Source of the DNA: Streptosporangium pseudovulgare
GTDB taxonomy: Bacteria > Actinomycetota > Actinomycetes > Streptosporangiales > Streptosporangiaceae
Assembly: GCF_014648055.1 (NCBI RefSeq)
Contig: NZ_BMQJ01000002.1
Coordinates: 62,001-126,000 of the forward strand
Length of the DNA stretch: 64,000 bases
Reading direction: 5' to 3'
Below are positions 37,233 through 45,457 of the stretch, piece by piece. Under the pieces are notes generated by a model. That model did not search any database and had not been told where the DNA came from. It saw only the letters and a program-made list of their open reading frames with translations. A program made the position numbers and the translations under genes. Numbering within the stretch: position 1 is the stretch's first letter; the number at the start of each line of letters is the position of its first letter.

Positions 37233-38846
37233 ATGGAGACCTCGGATATGACGGATGTCGTCATCGTCGGCGCAGGTCCGGTGGGGCTCACGTTGGCGTG
37301 CGACCTCGCCCGCCGCGACCTCCGCGTGCGGATCATCGATCGTGCCACCGCGTATCCGGTCGGAACGCGGGCTCGCGGCATCCGGGCCCGCACCCAAGAG
37401 GTGTTCGAGGACATCGGCGTGCTCGGCCGCCTGACCGAACACGCCGAGCCGCCTCTTCCCACGCGCTTCTACGATGCGCAGGGGCACGTGGTGCGCGAGG
37501 CGGTGATGTACGACGCTCCCCCGGTGCCGGGCGCGCCCTACCCGGGCAGCCTGATGGTGGGGCAGCAGTTCACCGAGGCGGCCCTGCGCGAGAAGCTGGC
37601 ATCGCTCGGCATCCGGGTGGAACTCGGCGGCGAACTGGTCGAACTCGCACAGGATCGCGACCAGGTCACGGCATCCGTCCGATTCGACGGGCATCGCCGG
37701 GACATCCGGGCACGCTACCTGGTCGGATGCGACGGCGGCGGCAGCACCGTGCGCAAGCAGGTCGGGATCAGCTTCCTCGGGGAGACGTGGGAGCGGCAGC
37801 GGATGCTGTTCGGCAATCTCCGCGTCGACGGACTGGACGCCTCGGTCGCGCATATGTGGGCCAACGGCCTGACCCTGTCCCCGATGCCGAGGAGCGGAAC
37901 CTGGTTCTTCACCGCGCCGCTGCCGCCGGACGGTGACCAGGGGCCGTCCTCGGTCTCGGTGGAGACCTTTGCCCACATCTTCTCGCAGCGAGTCGGGATG
38001 TCCGGGGTGCGGTTCCATGATGCGGTCTACCTTTCGGTGTACCAGGTCAACATCCGTATGGTGGACCGATATCGGGACGGCCGCGTCTTCCTGGCGGGAG
38101 ACGCGGCCCATGTGCACACGCCCGCCGGTGGCCAGGGCATGAATACGGGTGTTCAAGACGCCTACAACCTCGGCTGGAAACTCGCGCACGTCTTGCGGGG
38201 AGCGCCCGAATCGCTGCTGGACACGTATGAGGAGGAGCGTCTGCCGATCGCCGGGCACGTGCTGGCCTCGACCACCGCTCGGGGCAGGTTCTGGGCCGGC
38301 AACGACTCCGCACGCGTGTCGGAGCGCATTGTCGGCGCGTTCCAAGGCCGGGACCCGTTCAGCGACGTCAGCCAGCTGAGCATCACCTACCGGGGCAGCA
38401 GCCTGGCCCGCGACTTGGACGAGGCGATCGGCATCCGTGCCGGCGATCGCGCCCCGGACGCCCACTGCATCGAGTCAGCGAGCGACGAGCATGTGAGGCT
38501 GTTCGATCTGTTTCACGGCACGCATTTCACGCTGCTCGCCTTCGGCCCCAGGCCCGCACCTCGGGTGGGCGAGGGCCGACGCGGCGATGTACACACGTAT
38601 CGCATTCTCCCCCCGGGGCTCCCATACGGCGGCAGCGAAAATGCGCTCATCGACTCGGCGGGGGAGGCGCACGGTCTCTACGGGGTCGACGGCGACGGGC
38701 TCGTGCTGATCCGCCCTGACGGCTACATCGCCCTCGCGGGAGGCGACTGGGATGACCGGTCCGTGTCCGGCTACTTCGAATGTGTGACCGGCGATCGAGC
38801 GCACGCCTTCGAACGTGGGCCGCAGGGTCTGGGGGTTCCATCCTGA
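37233..38846 (+). CDS. FAD-dependent monooxygenase (PheA/TfdB family, aromatic hydroxylase)
   Basis: Flavoprotein hydroxylase of 537 aa. It has the GxGxxG FAD motif (DVVIVGAGPVGLTLACDLARR), the DG motif (RARYLVGCDGGGSTVRK), the second FAD motif GRVFLAGDAAHVHTPAGGQGMNTGVQDAYNLGWKLA, and a thioredoxin-like C-terminal domain from about residue 395. This is the class that hydroxylates phenols, polyketides or rifamycin-like compounds with NAD(P)H and O2. GGGAGG precedes ATG 37233; ATG 37248 and GTG 37227 are alternatives. It uses more A/T-ending codons than its neighbours and appears to be transferred together with the following tetR gene. Confidence 0.92.
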   Translation: METSDMTDVVIVGAGPVGLTLACDLARRDLRVRIIDRATAYPVGTRARGIRARTQEVFEDIGVLGRLTEHAEPPLPTRFYDAQGHVVREAVMYDAPPVPGAPYPGSLMVGQQFTEAALREKLASLGIRVELGGELVELAQDRDQVTASVRFDGHRRDIRARYLVGCDGGGSTVRKQVGISFLGETWERQRMLFGNLRVDGLDASVAHMWANGLTLSPMPRSGTWFFTAPLPPDGDQGPSSVSVETFAHIFSQRVGMSGVRFHDAVYLSVYQVNIRMVDRYRDGRVFLAGDAAHVHTPAGGQGMNTGVQDAYNLGWKLAHVLRGAPESLLDTYEEERLPIAGHVLASTTARGRFWAGNDSARVSERIVGAFQGRDPFSDVSQLSITYRGSSLARDLDEAIGIRAGDRAPDAHCIESASDEHVRLFDLFHGTHFTLLAFGPRPAPRVGEGRRGDVHTYRILPPGLPYGGSENALIDSAGEAHGLYGVDGDGLVLIRPDGYIALAGGDWDDRSVSGYFECVTGDRAHAFERGPQGLGVPS

Positions 38847-38930
38847 TGCGCGGTGTGGCCGCGGCAGTCGCGCCGCCGGCATGACCCGCCGTCGATGGAT
38901 GAACGGGCAGCGGCAGCGGTAGAGTGACCA

Positions 38931-38952
38931 TGCGCCACACGAAGTAGGCGCA
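38931..38952. promoter_or_regulatory. Inverted repeat before tetR
   Basis: TGCGCC-n10-GGCGCA, whose right arm continues as GGCGCACGCTCATT (38947-38960) and matches the arm of the upstream 37171-37195 operator at 12 of 14 positions. It suggests autoregulation of the TetR gene 32 bp further on. Confidence 0.5.
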
Positions 38953-38984
38953 CGCTCATTCGTCAACTGCTCGCAGGAGGACTC

Positions 38985-39584
38985 ATGCCGACGGGTGTGG
39001 CCCTACGCGATGCACGGGCGCGGCTGTTCGCCGCCGCCGAGCGGATCCTGATACGCGACGGCGCCGGCGGGCTGACCAGTCGCGCCGTGACGGAGGAGGC
39101 GGGGGTCGCCAAGGGAGTGCTGCACCGGCACTTCGCGGACTTCGACGACTTCCTGGCCGGGCTCGTCCGTGACCGCATCGCCCGGCTCGAAGCGGAGACC
39201 GACGAGCTGACCGAGGCGGCCGGCTCGGCCACACTGGTCTCCAACCTGGTCGAGGCTCTGACCCGCATCTTCACGCCGGTGAACCTGGGTCTGGTGGGCG
39301 TTGTGATCGCCCGTGACGATCTGCGGTCCCGATTGCGCGCGACGACCCCGCACGGCATCCCGATCCTCACCGAGGCCGGCACCGGCCTCTCGGCCTACCT
39401 GGATGCTGAGCGCCGCATCGGGCGTGTCACGGCAGGCACGGATGTCCGCACGCTTGCCCTGACCCTGATCGGCACCGGTCACCTGCTGTTCGCCGGGGAA
39501 CTCGGCGCGCTGCCCGACGCCTCGGCCGTCCGGGAGATCGTCGAGGCGATCACCGTCGGTGCAGAGCCAGGGATTCGTCCCTGA
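38985..39584 (+). CDS. TetR family regulator
   Basis: Regulator of 199 aa. The helix-turn-helix (ARARLFAAAERILIRDGAGG, SRAVTEEAGVAKGVLHRHFADFDDFLAGLV) is followed by a helical effector domain. AGGAGG precedes ATG 38985. It follows the FAD monooxygenase in the same direction and shares an operator-like motif with it, so it probably represses that gene until the enzyme's substrate, perhaps an antibiotic or phenolic compound, is present. This arrangement is common for inactivating hydroxylases. Confidence 0.9.
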   Translation: MPTGVALRDARARLFAAAERILIRDGAGGLTSRAVTEEAGVAKGVLHRHFADFDDFLAGLVRDRIARLEAETDELTEAAGSATLVSNLVEALTRIFTPVNLGLVGVVIARDDLRSRLRATTPHGIPILTEAGTGLSAYLDAERRIGRVTAGTDVRTLALTLIGTGHLLFAGELGALPDASAVREIVEAITVGAEPGIRP

Positions 39585-39835
39585 CAGATCGTCACGGTCG
39601 GAAAGTGCGATCGCCACGGTGGCCTGTCCCTCGAATCTGTTACGTCCCGGGCGGCGTCGCGCCGCCGCGCCGAGCTTCCCCCCTGACCCAAGGCCAACCT
39701 CAACCATGATCTAGCTCACCGCTGCTCTGGGAGTTCGAGACGGCTTCGGGAGCCGGCCGCCGTCCCCCGCCGCCGCGGGGACGGCGGGCGGCGGCGGTGC
39801 GGGTCGCGTCTCCTCCCGGGCGGGGGCGCCGACGG

Positions 39836-40819
39836 TCATCGTCCCTCCGCCTTAACCGGTCTCGCCGCGGGGTGCAGGTGGCCGCGCAGGAAGGCGAGGA
39901 TCTCGCGGCGTGCGGGCCGGGCGGCCGGGACCAGTCCGGGCATGCTGAGGAAGCCGTGGATGGCCTTCCGGTGGCAGGTCAGCCGGGCGTCGGTGCCGTC
40001 GGCGCGGAGCCGTTCGACATATCGGCGTCCCTGGTCGTCCGCGGGGTCCAGCGTGCCGGTGACGACCAGCGTCGGCGGCAGGCCGGCGAGGTTCTCGAAC
40101 CTCACCGGCGACACGCTGCGTGAGTCGAGGGCCGGGGGCACGCTCAGCCTGCGAGCCATGCGCCACTCGGACAGCGAGAACCCGGGGTTGCCGGCGTTCG
40201 CGGCGAGCGAGGGGTAGTCGGCCATGGTGTCGGACCAGTCCGTGCCCGGGTAGGCCAGCACCTGGGCGTGCAGCGGCGGGCCGTCCTCGCGGGCGCGCAA
40301 CGCGACGAGCGCGGCGAGTGTTCCGCCGGCGCTCTCACCGAAGACCGCGACGGCGGCCGGGTCGACGCCCCAGCCGTCCGGGTCCTCGAGAATCCGGACG
40401 AGTGTGTCGTAGCCGTCCTCGATCGGCGCCGGCAGCGGGTGCTCGGGGGCGAGGCGGTAGTCCACCGACACGACCACCGCCGGGCAGTGGGCCGCGAGGT
40501 GGCTGTTGAGCCAGTCGTTCTGCGCGGGGACTCCCACGATGAAGCCACCGCCGTGGAACGAGAGGATCAACGGCAGCCTCGGACCGGCGTCCTTCGGACG
40601 ATGCACCCGCAGCTTCAGGCGACGGCCCGGAAGGGCGATCGTGCGCTCCTCGATGCGGGCACGGCGGTCGGGCAGGCCGGTGATGATCCGTGTCACCCGG
40701 GACGATCGGATGCGGTTGACCTTCTGCCTCGCGGCGATCACCTGGTCGTCGGTGAGCGACTCCCAGTCCAGGGTGTCCCTGAGGATGACGCGGGCGCCCA
40801 GCGGGGCCTTTTCTTTCAA
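39836..40819 (-). CDS. Alpha/beta hydrolase, hormone-sensitive-lipase family esterase
   Basis: Esterase of 327 aa. It has the oxyanion-hole motif HGGG (ILSFHGGGFIVG), nucleophile Ser in AVFGESAGGTLAALVALRA, catalytic Asp in LVVTGTLDPADDQG and His in KAIHGFLSMPG. It would hydrolyse short-chain esters. The TTG start at 40819 is chosen because AAGGAC lies at good spacing; no ATG or GTG fits better. It follows the MFS-cupin pair on the same strand after a 122-bp GC-rich gap. Confidence 0.88.
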   Translation of the reverse strand: MKEKAPLGARVILRDTLDWESLTDDQVIAARQKVNRIRSSRVTRIITGLPDRRARIEERTIALPGRRLKLRVHRPKDAGPRLPLILSFHGGGFIVGVPAQNDWLNSHLAAHCPAVVVSVDYRLAPEHPLPAPIEDGYDTLVRILEDPDGWGVDPAAVAVFGESAGGTLAALVALRAREDGPPLHAQVLAYPGTDWSDTMADYPSLAANAGNPGFSLSEWRMARRLSVPPALDSRSVSPVRFENLAGLPPTLVVTGTLDPADDQGRRYVERLRADGTDARLTCHRKAIHGFLSMPGLVPAARPARREILAFLRGHLHPAARPVKAEGR

Positions 40820-40941
40820 GGTTGTCCTTCCGGATGAAGACGTCAGGGGGTGGGGACGGGGGTCTGATTCGGGCTTCGGGCCACTTCCGCGGCCGGGGAG
40901 CCGGTCCGGGCTCCGGGCCGTTCCTCCGGCCGGGGTCCGGC

Positions 40942-41331
40942 CTAGGGTTCGGTCCGTTTCTCCAGCCGGCTGCCGTGGGGCAGGGTGACGGTCATGATGT
41001 TGCTGGGGATGTCCAGCTCGATGCGGTGCCACCGCCCGCGCGGGACGATGGCGGCGGTTCCGGCCAGGAGCCTGATCTCTTCCTCCTCCTGGTCCGGCCG
41101 CTCCGGGCGGAGGTAGAGGCGCATCTTCCCGATGAGGCAGGACACGATCTCCTCGGCCTCGGGGTGGACCTCCCAGTGGTCGGCGTGGACGTCGGCGCCG
41201 GTCTTCGCGTGGAAGGCCGTCAGCCGCCAGCCGTCCAGGCCGGGGTCCGCCGCTCTCCTCCCGGCGTGGATCTCACCGCCCTGGTGAAGGTGGACGACGG
41301 ACGCGAAGAGATCGATCGGGGCGGCGGTCAT
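40942..41331 (-). CDS. Small cupin-domain protein
   Basis: Protein of 129 aa with a single cupin barrel: the first motif region HADHWEVHPEAEEIVSCLIGKMRLYL holds metal-type His and Glu residues, the second is AAIVPRGRWHRIELDIPS. Function unknown; such proteins may be isomerases, dioxygenase-like enzymes or ligand sensors. The ATG overlaps the TGA of the MFS transporter gene (ATGA). Confidence 0.87.
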   Translation of the reverse strand: MTAAPIDLFASVVHLHQGGEIHAGRRAADPGLDGWRLTAFHAKTGADVHADHWEVHPEAEEIVSCLIGKMRLYLRPERPDQEEEEIRLLAGTAAIVPRGRWHRIELDIPSNIMTVTLPHGSRLEKRTEP

Positions 41332-42785
41332 ACGAGGATTTCCTTCCGGTGGGCGTCGGCCTGTCCGGTCCGTGACGGTGGGCTGATCCGGGGCAGGACG
41401 ACGAGGGCGATGAGGGCGGCGGCGGCCAGGAGCACGGCGCTGAGCGTCAGGCCGAGCGCGTACCCGGCGTTGAGGGCCTCGGGCGTGGTGATCGGGCCGG
41501 TGCGGTCGTGCGCGACGGCGCCGAGGGCGGCCAGCCCGAGCGAGGCGCCGATCTGGCGTGAGCTGTTGAGCAGGCCCGAGGCGGTGCCGGTCTCGTGGGG
41601 CGCGACGCCGGCGGTGGCGGTGGAGACGACCGGTGCGAGGCAGAGCCCGAAGCCGGCGCCGGCGACGATCGAGGGCCCCAGGACGTCGGTGACGAAGGCG
41701 CCGTCCGGGCTGATCAGGCCGAACCAGGCGAAGCCCGTGGCGGTCAGCAGCCCGCCGGCGGCCATGAGGGTCCGCGGCGCGAGACGGTAGCCGAGCCTGA
41801 CGGCCAGCACGGAGCCGGCGGCCACGGCGAGGGCGAACGGCAGGAACTCGGCCCCGGTCAGGGCCGGCCCGGTCCCGAGGACTCGTTGCAGGTAGAGGGA
41901 CACGAAGTAGAAGGACGAGGCCATGGCCGCCCCGACCAGGAGGTTGTAGGCGTTCGCGCCGGCGACCGAGCGGTTGGCGAACAGGCCGAGCCGGAGCAGC
42001 GGTTCGCGGGCGGTGGTCCGCTCGACGCGGACGAACGCCGCCAGCAGCGCGACGGCGACCGCCAGGGTCGTCAGGGTGACCGGCGAGGACCACGGGTACC
42101 GGTCGGTGCGGACGACGCCGAACACCAGCAGGGTCATGCCCGCGGTGGCCAGGACGGCGCCGAGGACGTCCGGGCGGCCGCCGCGGGCCGGGGGCGGGCC
42201 GGCGGTGACGCCGCGCCGGGCCAGAACCAGGGCGCACGCGGCCATCGGCACGTTCACGAACATCACCCAGCGCCAGCCGGCGTACTCGGTGAGCAGGCCG
42301 CCGATCAGGACGCCGAGGGCGCCCCCGGCGGCGTTCGTCGCGCTCCACACCCCGAAGGCCCGGACGCGGGCCCTGCCCGCGGGGAACGTCGCGGTCAGCA
42401 GCGCCAGCGCGGCCGGGGCCAGCGCGGCGGCCCCGACGCCCTGCGCGGCGCGGGCGGCGACCAGATGGCCGGGTTCCTGGGCGAAGCCGCCGGCGAGCGA
42501 GGCGAGGCCGAACAGGCCGAGCCCGAACAGCAGGACGCGCCTGCGGCCGTACCGGTCGGCGGCCTTGCCGCCCAGGAGGAGCAGCCCGCCGAAGGTGAGC
42601 GCGTAAGCGTGGATCACCCAGGTCAGGCCCGCCGCGCTGAAGCCGAGACCGGTGGCGATCCGCGGAAGTCCGACGTTCACCACCGACAGGTCCAGTGACA
42701 CCATGAACTGCACGACGGCCACCGCGGCGAGGGTGATCCCCGGCCGGGCGGCCCCTCCCCCTGTCGCCTCCCCGCCTCTCAGCAC
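41328..42785 (-). CDS. MFS drug efflux transporter (DHA2/EmrB-QacA type)
   Basis: Membrane transporter of about 485 aa with some 14 predicted helices. Motif A-like GGKAADRYGRRRVLLFGLGLF follows helix 2, motif C-like GGALGVLIGGLLTEYAGWRW is in helix 5, and the start AAVAVVQFMVSLDLSVVNVGLP is the DHA2 hallmark with the membrane-embedded Asp. GTG 42785 has GGAGAG upstream and gives the usual length; ATG 42953 would add 56 Pro/Arg-rich residues. It leads a set with the cupin and esterase genes and is divergent from a histidine kinase gene. Confidence 0.9.
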   Translation of the reverse strand: MLRGGEATGGGAARPGITLAAVAVVQFMVSLDLSVVNVGLPRIATGLGFSAAGLTWVIHAYALTFGGLLLLGGKAADRYGRRRVLLFGLGLFGLASLAGGFAQEPGHLVAARAAQGVGAAALAPAALALLTATFPAGRARVRAFGVWSATNAAGGALGVLIGGLLTEYAGWRWVMFVNVPMAACALVLARRGVTAGPPPARGGRPDVLGAVLATAGMTLLVFGVVRTDRYPWSSPVTLTTLAVAVALLAAFVRVERTTAREPLLRLGLFANRSVAGANAYNLLVGAAMASSFYFVSLYLQRVLGTGPALTGAEFLPFALAVAAGSVLAVRLGYRLAPRTLMAAGGLLTATGFAWFGLISPDGAFVTDVLGPSIVAGAGFGLCLAPVVSTATAGVAPHETGTASGLLNSSRQIGASLGLAALGAVAHDRTGPITTPEALNAGYALGLTLSAVLLAAAALIALVVLPRISPPSRTGQADAHRKEILV

Positions 42786-43078
42786 GGCTCGGCTCTCCGC
42801 GTGGTCCCCATGGCCGCGGACCCGCCCGTACGGCGTCCGGGTGCGGGGGGTGACGGCCGGCGGCTCCCCGGGCTCACCTGGCGGAGCCCGCTCTTTGCTC
42901 GGATCGTGTGCATGCCGGACATCGTGCTGTCCGGGCCGGTCGGCGGTCGTCATGCCCGGGAAGGCTCCTCCGCCTGACACCGGGGAGGCAGGAGCGGCCC
43001 CGGTACATCCTGGGGAGTAGGGATTCGTTACGACGTACCGGGGACGACCTCCGGCGGGAAAGATCGTAATCTGCACGG

Positions 43079-44275
43079 ATGAGGTCTGTGGAAGGGTGGC
43101 GGCCGCTCGCCCAGGACGGCCTGCTCGCCGCGGTGATGGCCGCCCTGCTGTCGGTCGTCGTGCTCGGCACGCCGGGCGCGGGCGCGGTGGATCTCGCGGC
43201 CGTCCTCGCCGGTTCGCTCGCGCTCGTCGCCTGGCGGCGGGCGCCCCTGGTGGCGTTGCTCGTCGTCACGGCCTGCATGCTCGTCGTCACGGCGCGCGTC
43301 CCGGCGGGCCCGCCGGCCTCCTTCCCCGTGCTGGTGTCGGTGTTCGCCACGGTACGGGTCGGCCATCGGCTGGCTCCGGCGCTGGCGAGCGTGGTCTTCC
43401 TGAGCGTGGGACTGGCGGTGAGCCTGCCCGGCGCCGACGGGCCCGTGCAGGTCCTCCAGGACGCCTCGCTGCTGGTCGGCTGGTTCGTGGCGGCCGGTGT
43501 GGCGGCGACGGTGACCCGGCACCGGCAGGCGTACCTGGAGGAGGCCGAACGGCGGGCCGCCGAGGCCGAGCGCACCCGCGAGGAGGCGGCCCGGCGCCGT
43601 GCGGGTGAGGAGCGGCTGCGCATCGCCAGGGAGCTGCACGACTCGCTCACCCACAGCATCTCGATCATCAAGGTCCAGGCCGGGGTGGCCGTCCACCTGG
43701 CGCGCAAGCGCGGCGAGGACGTGCCGCCCGCGCTGCTGGCCATCCAGGAGGCCAGCGGTGACGCCATGCGCGAGCTGCGCGCCACCCTGGAGGTGCTGCG
43801 CGACCCCGGCGGATCCGACGGCTCCGGCGGCTCCGGCGCCGGCGCCGAGGTCACGGCCAGCGGTCTCGACCGGCTCGGCGACCTGGTGGAGCGGGCCCGC
43901 TCGGCCGGGCTGCCGGTCACGGTGACGATCTCCGGCGAGCGGCGGGAGCTGCCGGCCGAGGTGGACCGGGCCGCGTACCGGATCGTCCAGGAGGCGCTCA
44001 CCAACGTCTCCAGGCACGCCGGCGGGGCGGCCGCGGCGGTGCGCGTCGGCTACGCCGGCGAGGAGCTGGTCGTGCAGGTCGACGACGACGGCGGGGCCGA
44101 CCCGGCCGCGCCGCCCGTGCCCGGCACGGGCCTGCTCGGCATGCGCGAGCGCGTCGCGGCGCTCGGTGGCCGGCTGCGCGCCGCGCCCCGCCCCGGGGGC
44201 GGCTTCACCGTACGCGCCGAGCTTCCCCTCGGGGAGCCCGTGCGCGCCGAGCTCCCTCTGGGAGGGGCGTCGTGA
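43079..44275 (+). CDS. NarL-type sensor histidine kinase without an adjacent response regulator
   Basis: Kinase of 398 aa. Four to five membrane helices (residues 12-150) are followed by a charged coiled coil, the HisKA_3 box with the phospho-acceptor His in RIARELHDSLTHSISIIKVQAG, and an ATPase domain (RIVQEALTNVSRHA, GTGLLGMRERVAALGG). The last residues are duplicated (VRAELPLGEP / VRAELPLGGAS). Immediately at the stop, GGGAGGGGCGTCGTGATCC looks exactly like the ribosome site and start of a coupled regulator, but the frame then closes after 27 codons with no receiver domain: the partner gene seems to be lost. Confidence 0.9.
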   Translation: MRSVEGWRPLAQDGLLAAVMAALLSVVVLGTPGAGAVDLAAVLAGSLALVAWRRAPLVALLVVTACMLVVTARVPAGPPASFPVLVSVFATVRVGHRLAPALASVVFLSVGLAVSLPGADGPVQVLQDASLLVGWFVAAGVAATVTRHRQAYLEEAERRAAEAERTREEAARRRAGEERLRIARELHDSLTHSISIIKVQAGVAVHLARKRGEDVPPALLAIQEASGDAMRELRATLEVLRDPGGSDGSGGSGAGAEVTASGLDRLGDLVERARSAGLPVTVTISGERRELPAEVDRAAYRIVQEALTNVSRHAGGAAAAVRVGYAGEELVVQVDDDGGADPAAPPVPGTGLLGMRERVAALGGRLRAAPRPGGGFTVRAELPLGEPVRAELPLGGAS

Positions 44276-44473
44276 TCCACGAGCGGCCCCGGCCTCGGAG
44301 GCGCACCGGTTCGCCCCGGACGGCTGGGTCCAGCGGGCCGGTTCGATCACCCTGATGATTCCGCAGGGGTGGAGACGTCACCGGCCGGTGTCCCGCCGTC
44401 AACGGATGGACGTTTTTTGATCTTGGTGTGATGATGGGCCGCCATGCCGTCCGCAGCGAAAGACGAGAGAACG

Positions 44474-45319
44474 ATGACCTCCGTTCCGATGAGGACCGCG
44501 ATCGTCACAGGGGTGAGCCGGCGCGTCGGCATCGGCTACGCCGTCGCCCGTGAGCTGGCCTCCGTGCCGATGAACGTCCTCGCCTGCTCGTGGTCGCCGC
44601 ACGACGCCGAACAGTCCTGGGGCGCCGACCCGCTGGGCGCGGAGGGGGTCGTCGCGGCGCTGCGGGAGGAGCTGCCCGAGGGCGCCGGGACGGTCGCCCA
44701 CCTGGCGGCCGACCTGGCCGACCCGGCGGCGCCCGCCGGGATCGTCGCCGCCGCCCGCGAGCGGTTCGGCCGGGTGGACGTCCTGGTCGCCAACCACGCC
44801 CGCAGCTCCGAGGCCGGGATCGGCGAGCTGACCGCCGAGGAGCTCGACCTGTGCTGGGCGGTCAACGTCCGGGCGACCCTGCTGCTGGTGCAGGAGTTCG
44901 CCGCCCAGCCCGACCTGGACGGCGGGCGGATCATCACGTTCACCTCCGGCCAGCACCTGGAGCCGATGCCCACCGAGCTGCCCTACATCGCCACCAAGGG
45001 CGCCGTGCAGCAGCTGACGATGAGCCTGGCCGCCCCGCTGAGCGCCCGCGGCATCACCGTCAACTGCGTCAACCCGGGACCCGTCGACACGGGATACGCC
45101 TCGCCCGAGGACCGGGAGTGGCTGTCCGGCCGGCATCCGCGGGGCCGGTGGGGCACGGCGGAGGAGACCGCCGGGCTGGTGCGGTGGCTGGCCGGCGACG
45201 AGGCCTCCTGGATCACCGGCCAGACGATCGTCAGCGACGGCGGCTGGTCGCTCCGCAACGGGGTGCCGCCCCGCGCCGGCGCCCCCGCCCGGCCGCCGGA
45301 TCCGTCCGGCGGCCGGTGA
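44474..45319 (+). CDS. Short-chain dehydrogenase/reductase
   Basis: SDR oxidoreductase of 281 aa. The cofactor motif is TAIVTGVSRRVGIGYAVA, the NAG-type motif is VANHARSS, and the catalytic Ser and YxxxK are in IITFTSGQHLEPMPTELPYIATKGAVQQ. The C-terminal ends with a Pro-rich tail. It resembles 3-oxoacyl-ACP-reductase-like SDRs; the substrate is unknown. ATG 44474 has GAGAGA close by; ATG 44444 is an alternative. Confidence 0.88.
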   Translation: MTSVPMRTAIVTGVSRRVGIGYAVARELASVPMNVLACSWSPHDAEQSWGADPLGAEGVVAALREELPEGAGTVAHLAADLADPAAPAGIVAAARERFGRVDVLVANHARSSEAGIGELTAEELDLCWAVNVRATLLLVQEFAAQPDLDGGRIITFTSGQHLEPMPTELPYIATKGAVQQLTMSLAAPLSARGITVNCVNPGPVDTGYASPEDREWLSGRHPRGRWGTAEETAGLVRWLAGDEASWITGQTIVSDGGWSLRNGVPPRAGAPARPPDPSGGR

Positions 45320-45457
45320 ACGGGCGGTCGCCGGACGGGACGGCCGCCCTCCGCCCGGCGGGCGATGCGCGGGGCGGGGGTCCACTCCGCCGGGGCCGAC
45401 GTGCGGCGCCCGCCCGGCGGGACGGGGATGTCGGGGGAAGGCCCTACGGTATTGGGC

